64,000 nt of DNA from Chitinophagaceae bacterium. GTDB taxonomy: Bacteria > Bacteroidota > Bacteroidia > Chitinophagales > Chitinophagaceae. Shown one piece after another: positions 8,880 to 17,227 of the stretch. The notes beneath the pieces were generated by a model that did no database searches, was not told the origin of the DNA, and was given only the letters and a program-made list of their open reading frames with translations. Made by a program: the position numbers and the translations under genes. The DNA lies in contig JAHBTK010000005.1 in NCBI GenBank assembly GCA_019638625.1, positions 496,001 through 560,000 of the forward strand, written 5' to 3'. Positions within the stretch are counted from its first letter, which is position 1. The number at the start of each line of letters is the position of its first letter.

Positions 8880-9959
8880 ATGAAAAATATATTCATTTTC
8901 CTTTTATGCCTGTATGGCGCTGCTGCTTCTGCCCAAGAGTGCAACAGCCACGAACAATTGAAAACCCTGCCGGGCAAATGGCTGCCCCAGCCCGGCGATG
9001 AGGTAGCTGTAAATTCTCCCAGGCCATCAGCAGCAGATGCTGCCGGCGCTAAGAGTGTATTCAACAAAATAGCAAAAATATTTCAGCAGGAATACAAACC
9101 CGTGGGTGTGGATGTATATAACTACCTTACCCACAGCATTTACTATACCAAACCTTATAGCAACTCTTACATTTACACCATAAGCAATTTCAGGTTTCTG
9201 TGCATCAATGGCAAAAGAACGAAGAATGACGAAGGGGTAAGCTCGTCTATAACTATAAACCCTGTTCGCACATCGGGAGGAATTCAATTTCTTGAGATGC
9301 CGGTTTACGATGAATCCGGCAAACTAAACACGGAAACTGACGGCACAGGAGGTTTTTATTCGCTTTCTATGAAGCAGTGCAAGGGCGGAAAACTGCCCGA
9401 CTTTTCAAACGGATACCACAGCGTCGAGAGCGGATACGATTATCATGTATGGGTTACCTACGATGGTAAAATGCCCTTTCGGTATGTGAGTCGTAAGGAA
9501 TTTTTGGAAAAACAAGTTGTTATCGCCGAAGCAAACCTGAAAGATCTAAACAAACATTATTCTTCCAAAAACTGGAAAGAAAACTTAGAGATGTTTCCGC
9601 AATACAAAGAAAAAATGCTGGCGGATAAGAAAAATCATTTAGCAATGTTTGAAAAGCCATTGGAGGCCTACCGGCAGGATTTAAAAAAAGATTCGGTGTG
9701 GCTCAATGAAATGGCGGTGGTAAAACGGGAAAGCGTATCGGGTGTGTACCGCTATGTATTTACTACGGTGAACGACCCCTACATGTCGGCTGTGCCCATT
9801 ATGCCCAACCCCGGTTATTACAACCGCAACCTGCCCAAATGGGCGCCGCAGTTTATGATAATTAATGTAGGCAGAACCGATTTCTTTATCGGAGAGAATA
9901 TACGCAAAGTGGTGGATGATAATATTGAATATTTTAAAAGCATTTTGGTAAACAAATAA
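8880..9959 (+). CDS. Exported protein, tandem paralogue of the next gene
   Basis: 359 residues with a signal peptide (MKNIFIFLLCLYGAAASAQ) immediately followed by Cys at the mature N-terminus. It shares its pattern with the following gene: a Cys plus LKTLPGKW start, EYKPVGV near 75-80, PFRYVSRKEFLEKQV in the middle, a lysine-rich helical stretch, and a closing PNPGYYNRNLPKWAPQF motif. I do not recognise the family. The order is TPR protein, then this pair, then another TPR protein, and 3 bases separate the pair. Function unknown; exported or periplasmic. Confidence 0.78.
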   Translation: MKNIFIFLLCLYGAAASAQECNSHEQLKTLPGKWLPQPGDEVAVNSPRPSAADAAGAKSVFNKIAKIFQQEYKPVGVDVYNYLTHSIYYTKPYSNSYIYTISNFRFLCINGKRTKNDEGVSSSITINPVRTSGGIQFLEMPVYDESGKLNTETDGTGGFYSLSMKQCKGGKLPDFSNGYHSVESGYDYHVWVTYDGKMPFRYVSRKEFLEKQVVIAEANLKDLNKHYSSKNWKENLEMFPQYKEKMLADKKNHLAMFEKPLEAYRQDLKKDSVWLNEMAVVKRESVSGVYRYVFTTVNDPYMSAVPIMPNPGYYNRNLPKWAPQFMIINVGRTDFFIGENIRKVVDDNIEYFKSILVNK

Positions 9960-9962
9960 TAC

Positions 9963-11078
9963 ATGAAAATATCATTCCTCCTGTTCCTGCTTGTATTTGG
10001 CAGCAGCATCGTTTCCGCTCAGGGCCTGCCTGCCGGTCAGGCAGATTGCGACCCCGAAAAAATTAAGACCGCCCCCGGAACATGGATTACCAGGGCTGAT
10101 GTAAATACGGGCGGACTTACCGCAGCAGAACTCGCTGCCGAAAGAAAACTGATTACTTCTATTAGTCAAGTTTTCCGGGGCAATTATAAGCCTGTGGGTG
10201 TAACTGCCAGCCATGGCGCCAACTATGATAAAATTTCTGAAATAGACCCCAAACACACCAACCGCTACGGCCATCCCTACAATTATTTGCTGATGAATTT
10301 TCCCAACTATTGCAAGGGTGGCAAGGTTGTGAAAAACGACCATTCCAATGCTACCCTGATGATAGGCATTAACCATGGCCCGCATATCGGTCATTACTAT
10401 GATAGCATTGCCGTATATGACCGCAACGGGGAGGTAGGCAGCGGCGCTCATGATGGCTTCAAAACGCTGGGCAAAGACCTTATCGTAAACAACCGCCTGC
10501 CCGATGTAACCGATGGCTGGTATGCCTTTGGCGGCCCCAATGCGAGGTTCACCAACGATTATTTCTGGTGGGTTACCCCAAAAGGAAGCCAACTGCCCTT
10601 TCAATACGTTACCCGCAAAGAATTTTTATTGAAACAGGTAGCCGTACAAAAAGCTTATATAGCCGCAGCAAAAAAGCATTGGGACAACAAAGAGTTGCAG
10701 AATGTATATAAACAAGCCGGTCAGTGGGAATACTATCACAACCAACACAACAAAAATATCGCCTCATATGAAAGAACGCTGGCCGCTTACCAGAAAGACT
10801 TAACCAAAGATGAAGACTGGCTGAATGAATGGAGCATTGTAAAAGGCTATTATAAAGACGGGCTTTCACGATTTATTTTTACTGAGCTAACCGACAAAGA
10901 GGAATTTGTTGTGCCGGTAAAACCCAACCCGGCTTTTTACAACAGGAAGTTGCCCAAATCGGCGCCCCAGTTTATATCTATCTGGTTGCGGGTAAGCGAT
11001 GACGAAAACCATTCCATCAAAGCCATGAAAAAAGTAATAGAAGAGAATATTGACAAATTTGTAAATATGGTGAATTGA
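9963..11078 (+). CDS. Exported protein, tandem paralogue of the previous gene
   Basis: 371 residues with a signal peptide (about 1-19, ending VSAQ). It aligns by eye with the 8880 gene: TAPGTWITRAD, NYKPVGV, LPFQYVTRKEFLLKQV and PNPAFYNRKLPKSAPQF. Directly after the signal peptide it carries an additional GLPAGQAD octapeptide that the paralogue lacks; this is encoded by a palindrome (10026-10044). The pair probably arose by tandem duplication. Function unknown; the conserved aromatic/basic YVxRKEFL block and the terminal NRxLPKxAPQF block are the best handles for a family search. Confidence 0.78.
   Translation: MKISFLLFLLVFGSSIVSAQGLPAGQADCDPEKIKTAPGTWITRADVNTGGLTAAELAAERKLITSISQVFRGNYKPVGVTASHGANYDKISEIDPKHTNRYGHPYNYLLMNFPNYCKGGKVVKNDHSNATLMIGINHGPHIGHYYDSIAVYDRNGEVGSGAHDGFKTLGKDLIVNNRLPDVTDGWYAFGGPNARFTNDYFWWVTPKGSQLPFQYVTRKEFLLKQVAVQKAYIAAAKKHWDNKELQNVYKQAGQWEYYHNQHNKNIASYERTLAAYQKDLTKDEDWLNEWSIVKGYYKDGLSRFIFTELTDKEEFVVPVKPNPAFYNRKLPKSAPQFISIWLRVSDDENHSIKAMKKVIEENIDKFVNMVN
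10026..10044. repeat. Palindrome inserted in frame in a coding region
   Basis: Arms CTGCCTG (10026-10032) and CAGGCAG (10038-10044) surround a five-base loop. It encodes the extra residues LPAGQA directly after the signal peptide of the 9963 gene and is absent from the tandem paralogue. A close relative with 11-base arms sits between genes at 44014-44039, which suggests a dispersed palindromic repeat. Confidence 0.55.
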
Positions 11079-11110
11079 TAAAACACCCGGATAATTTAAA
11101 ATAGAAAAAA

Positions 11111-13264
11111 GTGAAAATATTAGCTTTTATATTCCTGTTTGTGCTGGGTAGTATAGCCGCCTCCGCACAAATACTAACTGCTGCTGAACGCAAAGAGATG
11201 GAAGCAGAACTGAAAGACTTAAAGGAACAGCTAAAAAACGCAGACCCCGACGAACGGAAACAATTAGAAGCAATGGGGCTGCCTGCCATGATTAAATTCA
11301 TGGAACAACAACTCCTCTCCGGCACATCCGGTGATAAAAAAAAGGCTAAAGAAGTAAATGCTATCAGCGAAGCAGAAAAAGATAAAATATATTCCAGGGT
11401 ATCCGCTTCGTCATTACCCGACAGCCTCGTCAATCCCGGTCAGGATCTTTCGTTTCGGGTACGCAGCAGTAATGATCTTCGGGTTATTGACGCTGCTAAG
11501 GAGTACGCGTCCTTTCTGACTGAGAATGCCGGTTTCATCGGCAGGGTAGCGCCTAAGCCGGTTAGTTTTGCACAAGCCATTTCCAAAGCAAAGACATTGT
11601 GCAGCGGAAAAATTCCCGCTGCTGAATTTGGCAAACTAAAAGCCAAAGCGCCGCAGGGAACTAAAGCTGCCGATTTCTGGCAGGGGTTGGCCGCTATGCA
11701 GGGCATGGCCGGAAGCCCCGAGGCCGCATTTTGTTTATTGGTAACGGCTTATGAAGCAGACCCCAACAACCCGGATGTGCTAACCAATCTGGCTGGCGCT
11801 ATGGCTATGTTGGGATTAGCGAATGAATCGCTGGCGGTGCTGGACGAAATAGCGAAGCGTAACCTAAAGCCCTCGCCCCCGATGGGCATCAGCGCCGGAG
11901 ACATGCTGGATTACATACGCAGCTACAGCCAACTGCTTACCGGCAATACCGGAAATGTACGCAGCAAATTAGAAAGCATTGCCGGGCGGCAGCCGCTGCT
12001 TGCCGAAGCCAAAATGCTGCTGTCCCTGTTAGACGAAAAAGAAGGCAAAGACGGGAAGCCCCGTTTTATGATGGCGCAGTCCCGCTCCCCGCAAGCCAAA
12101 TATTGTGTCATGTACCCCGGCGAAGTGCCGGAACCCGGTGAGCAGACTTACAATATAGACCCACGCAGCATCCTTGACCCTTCCAAAGGCATACGAGGCA
12201 AGCTGCCAGCCATAAAATATCCTCAAAACCCTGAAGAAGCTACTGCAAGGCTGCAAAGTTTTAGCGAAGAAGAACCTCAAAGAATTTTGGCGGAATTAAT
12301 GGCTCTGAACGAGATGCGTACAGAAAACCATCCAAATTTAAAACAATGGGAGGGTGATAATACGATGCAGGATAGCTGGGGCTATAGTGTCAGCGAATTT
12401 ATTGCAAGTATTGACTGGCGGGATGCCAAATTGCGTGAGTTAAAAGATAAAATTCGGGAGGCGGAACAGGCAGAAAAGGAAACCGGAACAAGGATACAGG
12501 AAACACTCAACAAAGCATGGCCCCCAATTGCATTGATAACCCCCGAAAGTGCCAAAAAGAAGGCCATAAAAGATTTGAAAATGCGCTTAATGGGCATGTG
12601 CAAGTCAGATATCGAAGCCGTGGACAAAGCCATACGGGATTATTATGAAGAATGGAGCTATGTGGCGACGATGCTTGCTGCCACGGTGGACGATGCCTGG
12701 CACCGGGAGTTTGAGCTTGTAATCCAGTTGCAGCAATGGGGCTGGTATCAGCAATTAGTATTGCGGGCTGCCGGCCAATCCGGTACTGGCTGGATAGAAG
12801 AAGGAGGATATGAAGATGCCAGCGAAACATTAGAACCCGCCACTCCGGAGGAATGTAATGATGGCGGCATGAAGCAAAAAGTAGGCATTGAAACCGTCGA
12901 AAAAAGCTTTGGCGCCAGCATAGGGCTGGATTGTGAGGGTGTTACGTTTGAAGTGACGGCAGGAAAAATGTCCGCTGAACTTGGACTTGATAAAAAAGGT
13001 GGCTATACCATATTTGGCGGGCCCAAGGCCGGTGTAAAAGTAGGGGGTGCAGGTGTAGAGGTAAAAGCAGGCGGTTATATTTCAGGAAAAATACAAGGCG
13101 GCACCATAGAAAAGGTAGGTGTAAAAGTGGAAGGAAACGTATCAGCCGGGTCGGCGCCTATTCGGTGGAATCTTCAACCACATTCCATGACAGCTCCATA
13201 TCGTTTGCGCCCGGGTTTTAAAAAAGAAAATTGTTTAAAAAAGCATAAAAGGAAATCACTATGA
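11111..13264 (+). CDS. Exported TPR protein, paralogue of 6687 gene, 3' end frameshifted
   Basis: 717 residues from a GTG start (GTGAAAATATTAGC), with a signal peptide ending ASAQ. It has a charged helical N-region (KEMEAELKDLKEQL), TPR-like repeats (about 200-310, DVLTNLAGAMAMLGLANESL), coiled-coil helices and a C-terminal glycine/valine beta region (GAGVEVKAGGYISGK), as in the 719-residue gene at 6687. The last ~37 residues (from GSAPIRWN to KHKRKSL) look like out-of-frame translation. Restoring one G in the GGG at 13148-13150 would continue as VSAGVGAYSVESSTTFHD and end ISFAPGF at a TAA at 13219-13221, a natural-looking beta end. So this is either a recent frameshift or a sequencing slip. 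Function unknown. Confidence 0.7.
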   Translation: MKILAFIFLFVLGSIAASAQILTAAERKEMEAELKDLKEQLKNADPDERKQLEAMGLPAMIKFMEQQLLSGTSGDKKKAKEVNAISEAEKDKIYSRVSASSLPDSLVNPGQDLSFRVRSSNDLRVIDAAKEYASFLTENAGFIGRVAPKPVSFAQAISKAKTLCSGKIPAAEFGKLKAKAPQGTKAADFWQGLAAMQGMAGSPEAAFCLLVTAYEADPNNPDVLTNLAGAMAMLGLANESLAVLDEIAKRNLKPSPPMGISAGDMLDYIRSYSQLLTGNTGNVRSKLESIAGRQPLLAEAKMLLSLLDEKEGKDGKPRFMMAQSRSPQAKYCVMYPGEVPEPGEQTYNIDPRSILDPSKGIRGKLPAIKYPQNPEEATARLQSFSEEEPQRILAELMALNEMRTENHPNLKQWEGDNTMQDSWGYSVSEFIASIDWRDAKLRELKDKIREAEQAEKETGTRIQETLNKAWPPIALITPESAKKKAIKDLKMRLMGMCKSDIEAVDKAIRDYYEEWSYVATMLAATVDDAWHREFELVIQLQQWGWYQQLVLRAAGQSGTGWIEEGGYEDASETLEPATPEECNDGGMKQKVGIETVEKSFGASIGLDCEGVTFEVTAGKMSAELGLDKKGGYTIFGGPKAGVKVGGAGVEVKAGGYISGKIQGGTIEKVGVKVEGNVSAGSAPIRWNLQPHSMTAPYRLRPGFKKENCLKKHKRKSL

Positions 13265-13423
13265 AAAAAATAATCACCCTGGTAGTTGTTGCCCTTACAA
13301 TTTGAAATAGGCGGCCATGCCAGCAAAACAGGCGCCACAGCAGCCAACCAGAAATTGAGCGAACAAAGGGCGGAGGCTGTTCGTACACAACTGATCAGCA
13401 TGGGGTTTTACTTATATTTTTGA
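13261..13423 (+). pseudogene. OmpA-family C-terminal domain remnant
   Basis: An ATG at 13261 opens 14 codons of signal-peptide-like sequence (MKKIITLVVVALTI) and stops at 13303-13305. In another frame, 13304-13423 reads EIGGHASKTGATAANQKLSE followed by QRAEAVRTQLISMGF. This is the classic peptidoglycan-binding OmpA loop (GHTDxxG...NxxLSxxRAxAV). It then stops, about 30 residues before a normal OmpA end. So both the beta-barrel part and the C-terminal end are missing: a deletion product with a frameshift, not a working gene. It overlaps the end of the 717-codon gene by four bases. Confidence 0.75.
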
Positions 13424-13429
13424 GTGTGT

Positions 13430-13492
13430 GAGGGATAGAAGCGGAATCCTTTTGTCAGGAACGACAAAAGATATAGCGGATAGCCCGACCCC
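13430..13492. repeat. Structured intergenic element with CTTTTGTC/GACAAAAG hairpin
   Basis: A perfect 8-base stem (13449-13456 with 13463-13470, six-base loop) is bracketed by GGGATAGAAGCGG on the left and TATAGCGGATAGCCCGACC on the right. This combination of GGGAT, AGCGG, a variable hairpin, AGCGGATAGCCCGAC resembles an element I remember as recurrent between genes in many Bacteroidota; this is memory, not a search. It may be a terminator or a structured RNA. It lies just outside the left border of the defence island. Confidence 0.5.
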
Positions 13493-13604
13493 TGCCCAGC
13501 TAAAAAATTTATAAATAGGGTAGGGGCCATGCCCTGATTATTTGGTAAAAATTCATTTCTTTTTTGAAAGGTAGGGGATTTAAAAAATAATTTTCAGGGT
13601 GAGA

Positions 13605-13689
13605 GTGTAAGCTCTTTTGCAATTTTAGATTTGTGTGGGGCTTCGTGCGAAACGAAGTTCAGCGGAGCTAATTGCAAATGTGCTTACAC
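13605..13689. repeat. Left border palindrome of the defence island, with homologous outer tail
   Basis: Arms of 20 bases (13605-13624 and 13670-13689) pair except for two positions; the core is GCTCTTTTGCAA ... TTGCAAATGTGC. An outer tail at 13547-13604 carries ATTTAAAAAATAATTTTC (13578-13595) and an AT-rich 18-mer (13547-13564). Both tail words recur, reverse-complemented, beside the right-hand element at 24794-24857. The first lies at the same 9-base distance from the palindrome. The two elements therefore form an inverted pair around the island. Confidence 0.8.
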
Positions 13690-13700
13690 CTGTGCGGTGA

Positions 13701-16258
13701 TTATTGTTGTATTGTCCTTTGTATTTCATTTAGCATTATTGGTGAAAGTCCTAAAGTTGTTATGTCGTTAGTTGTTAGCCAGTTCAAACATTCTTGTCTA
13801 TTTAGGTTATCATTGGCAATAGATTCAGATAATGTAATTGCTGTATTTCTACTTAGTCCAATATTTATTAGCGAAATTTGAGTTTGCTGTGAAACGCCAA
13901 ACTCAAGCCAAATATGCAGTTGAGGAATTTTCTCTATTAACTCATCCTTGCCTTTTTCGCTCAAATAGAATCTTAATATGTCAATATAACAACTTGAGAA
14001 TTTTGCAAATTTAAACCGTGCAAATTCTTCAACATCTTTCATTGTATCTCTAATAACATTGTCAAGTTTGCGTGGAGTCGTAGTCCTTTGCCAATATTTA
14101 AAACTGTTATCTATTAATAAATAAAGCGGAAACCCCTTCATCCAATTCACAATTAAAATTGCCTGATAGTATGCTAATTCTTCGGGGTCTCCCGAAAGCA
14201 CTCGGTTAATCGTCTGAATAATATTTAAATAAGAATTGTTAACCGCATCATCGCTTTCGGGTAGTTCAGGTACTAACCCTTCATCATCGCCTGTATGGCT
14301 TTCAAAATATTCCAACAAATTTTGTTGAGCAATTGGAGATATTCCGGGATTGCGGATAATGATATGATTGGGGACTTTTATAGCCGCATTTATTACTTCA
14401 AATTCTGGCAATAACTTCTGAAACAATGCTGTTGTCTTTTGGTTATTTAATTGAGTTGCCCCTTTTAAATACTTAATGTAGAAATACGCAAAAGCACTTT
14501 CAAGTTCTTGTTTCCTATTTGCCTCCTTTCGTGGGCTTCCGTTTTTTATAAAAGCAATTAATTCATCTTGCTTATTTACAATTTCGTTAACTGCCTTTTT
14601 TATTTCCTGCTTATCCCTTTCTGCACTTGGCGGGTTAGTCCATTTCTCAGGTTCTATACAAATAACATTCCCTTGAAACTCTTTTCCCCACCTACCTGCT
14701 CTCCCTGCCAAATTCCAAAAATCTGTTTGATTCATAGGATTGTTATTGCCTCTTGTCGGCTTTCTGATAAATATACTCTTTGCAGGGAGATTAACCCCCT
14801 CTAAGAGTGTAGAGGTGCAGATTATAAAATGGATATCTCCTTTTTTAAAGAGTCTTTCTATTTCTTGTCTTATCATCAAAGGCATATTACCGTAGTGAAA
14901 TGCAATTTTCTTTGACAAAACTTTTCCAAGAATGTATTTTGAATGAACAGTTTTCTTTACCAATTTAATTAACTCCTCAACCTCTGAACTGATTGATTTG
15001 TATTCATCGGGTAAAGTATCGAAAAGGAGATTTGCCATTTTCTCTGCCATAGCTGAACCATTTGTATAAACAATGTTTCCTCCATCCTTATCTGCAAGTT
15101 TTTCAACTACAAATATTAACCGTTTTGAATCAGGAGTTGGTCTGAAATTAAATTCAATCTCGCCAAGTTTAAATTTATCATTTTTAGTGCAGAGGTTTAA
15201 TTCCCATTCTTTAGGTTTCCCTCTCTTTTGAGATACGTATATCAGGTTTTGATTACAGCTATAAACTCTGTTTTTATTGGCGACTTACTCCTGTCGTCTG
15301 GTAATTCATTCAGCAGAAATTCAGGATTAGAGGTGTAAGGGCTTGAAAATAAGATTTTGATTTCAGGAAAGTCAAGAAGTAACTCTTCTATTTTTTGTTG
15401 AAGAAGAACACCTCTGCTTCCATCATCTATTTTTTGGGCTTCATCTACTATTAATAAATCAATTTTATATAATGGATATTCTGTACGAAACCAATGAAGT
15501 CTTTCTTGTGTAAAAACTAAGATTTTGTTTGAATTTATAAATTCATCTTCGGGTTGTTGGGGAACGGTAGAAAGGTAAACATCATTTAAGCGATAAGTAT
15601 TTATCATTTCTCTAAAATCTGCTTCTACCTGACTTATTAATGCTCTTGTTGGAACAATGTAAACAGTAGTTGTTTTTACGTTTTTATCAGTTAAATAGTT
15701 AAGAATGATTCTGTAAAGAATAAATGATTTGCCTGCTGATGTTGGTGCTGAAATGCTTAAAAAATCAGAAACAATTGATTTGTCATAAACTTCTTTTTGA
15801 AAACTATTTAGAAAAATAGGAGCTTCGTTGAAATCGAAAATACTATTACTAATATCCCGACCAATCATTTGAAGTTGTAAAGGAAAAGGAATTGATTTTT
15901 TGTAATCTGCCGAAACAAGCTGACGTTTAATAGCCAGTTTAATGGCAGGTTTATTTGTTAATCCTTCCAAAATAACGGTAGATGCAATTTTTTGAGTTTC
16001 ATTTGTTTCACTTGAACTTATTACATATTGGGCAATTCTTAATGAAGCATCCAAATGTTCATATTTTTCAGATTGTTGCAAAATACTGGCACAAGATAGA
16101 ATGTTGTTGATGTCAATGCTTTGTATATAGGTATCTCTTTCTGTTTCCCTCTTTAATTCATTAAAATTGTTGCAAACGGTATCTTCTAAAACAAGTTTGA
16201 ATTGTTTCTGAAAACTCTCTAATGAATAGATTTTGTCTGCTAAGGATTGACGGCTCAT
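13701..16258 (-). pseudogene. hamB: HamB, Hachiman helicase (SF2), split by one frameshift
   Basis: Two reading frames make one ~850-residue Ski2-like DEAD/DEAH helicase. The first (15242-16258, 338 residues) holds motif I SAPTSAGKS, Ia IVPTRALISQ, II VDEAQK and III-like FSSPYTS, then derails into VIKT and a stop. The second frame continues from about 15260 as NQNLIYVSQKRGKPKEW and runs to 13701 (annotated alone as 449 residues from 15050). It holds motif IV HYGNMPLMIRQEIE, V CTSTLLEGVNLP and VI NLAGRAGRWG. Adding one A in the GTAATC at about 15255-15260 would rejoin them. HamB is the motor of Hachiman and works with HamA. The start overlaps the hamA stop by one base. It is inactive if the frameshift is real. 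Confidence 0.82.
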
Positions 16259-17196
16259 TATTTCAGTGATAAGGCTTTTAAGAATTGTTCTCTGAAATCT
16301 TCAACAGAAGGAAATGGAACTAAAAAAACGTGAATAATAAATGTATCAAGATGTAAATGCTTCTTGATGCCTGCCTCAATGCTTGTGTGCCATTTACTTA
16401 CTTCTGCTGAAATCAATGCTTTTAATTGCGAAGTATTGATTTGATTAGGTGTTGGATATTTATCACAGTCAAAACCGATTAAACATACTCCCCGATATTG
16501 CATTTTATTGAACAAGGGGTCGCCTTTATCAAAATATTTTTTGATAGCTTCTTCAAGATTTGCATCATTCAAATCCAGATTGTCTTTCACCAGTTGCAAG
16601 TCTCTTTCCTGCGGCGCATCGCTACCGCCAGCAGTTTGCAGGTATTCTTTTAAACTTGTAAAGCAATTGGTTACTGCCGATGACAGGTCTTTATATATTT
16701 TCGATTCTCCCCAATACAATGCTAACATATCTTCCTTTTGGTCATACTCAACGTGAATGCCATCTACACCGTGATAGTGCATTTGCGAATTTGTTTTCAA
16801 TGGCATTTTGCAAAATAGCTGAGGGATTTTCAGGAACTCTTGAACTAAAATGTACAGTAAAATCTCGCCTCCTTCGCCAGTGTTGGTTATATCAGTAAAT
16901 AGTTTTTTTGCCTTTTTATCGAGTTCGGTGTATTTTGAAGGGGTGTTATATTTTTCACAGTATTCTTTAGCTTTCGCAATCTCACTTCGTGGTATTGAAT
17001 ATTCAAGCATTTTGGTGGACACATATTCTATAAAATCGTTAACACGAGGTCTCCCATTTCCGTCTAATTGCACGAAATGGCAATGTGCTATTGCCTTTGT
17101 ATTCGGAATAGAAATATTAAAGTTTACTTCTTCCAAATAAGCCTTTAGCTCATCACCCTTACCAACAATTAAGTTTTGTATCGCTTGTTCTATCAT
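16258..17196 (-). CDS. hamA: HamA, Hachiman nuclease (DUF1837)
   Basis: 312 residues. The DUF1837 core is clear: GEGGE (107-111) leads a helix (ILLYILVQEF), then HYHGVDGIHVEY with Asp145 and LYWGESKIY with Glu164 and Lys166. This gives the E...D...ExK arrangement of a PD-(D/E)xK nuclease. In characterised Hachiman systems HamA is a DNase held in check by HamB and released on sensing damaged or phage DNA ends, which leads to abortive DNA loss. The next gene is a helicase of the right type, with a TAATG stop/start overlap, so the assignment rests on both domain and pairing. An upstream DUF4917 gene 31 bases away is not part of the classical two-gene system. Confidence 0.88.
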   Translation of the reverse strand: MIEQAIQNLIVGKGDELKAYLEEVNFNISIPNTKAIAHCHFVQLDGNGRPRVNDFIEYVSTKMLEYSIPRSEIAKAKEYCEKYNTPSKYTELDKKAKKLFTDITNTGEGGEILLYILVQEFLKIPQLFCKMPLKTNSQMHYHGVDGIHVEYDQKEDMLALYWGESKIYKDLSSAVTNCFTSLKEYLQTAGGSDAPQERDLQLVKDNLDLNDANLEEAIKKYFDKGDPLFNKMQYRGVCLIGFDCDKYPTPNQINTSQLKALISAEVSKWHTSIEAGIKKHLHLDTFIIHVFLVPFPSVEDFREQFLKALSLK

Positions 17197-17227
17197 CCCT
17201 TTTTAATTCATTTTATCTTCCTCTGTA

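Noticed and set aside
8294..9067. 257-codon minus-strand ORF
   Set aside because: Proline/alanine-rich antisense reading of the glycine-rich end of the TPR gene and the start of the next gene; no signal or domain.
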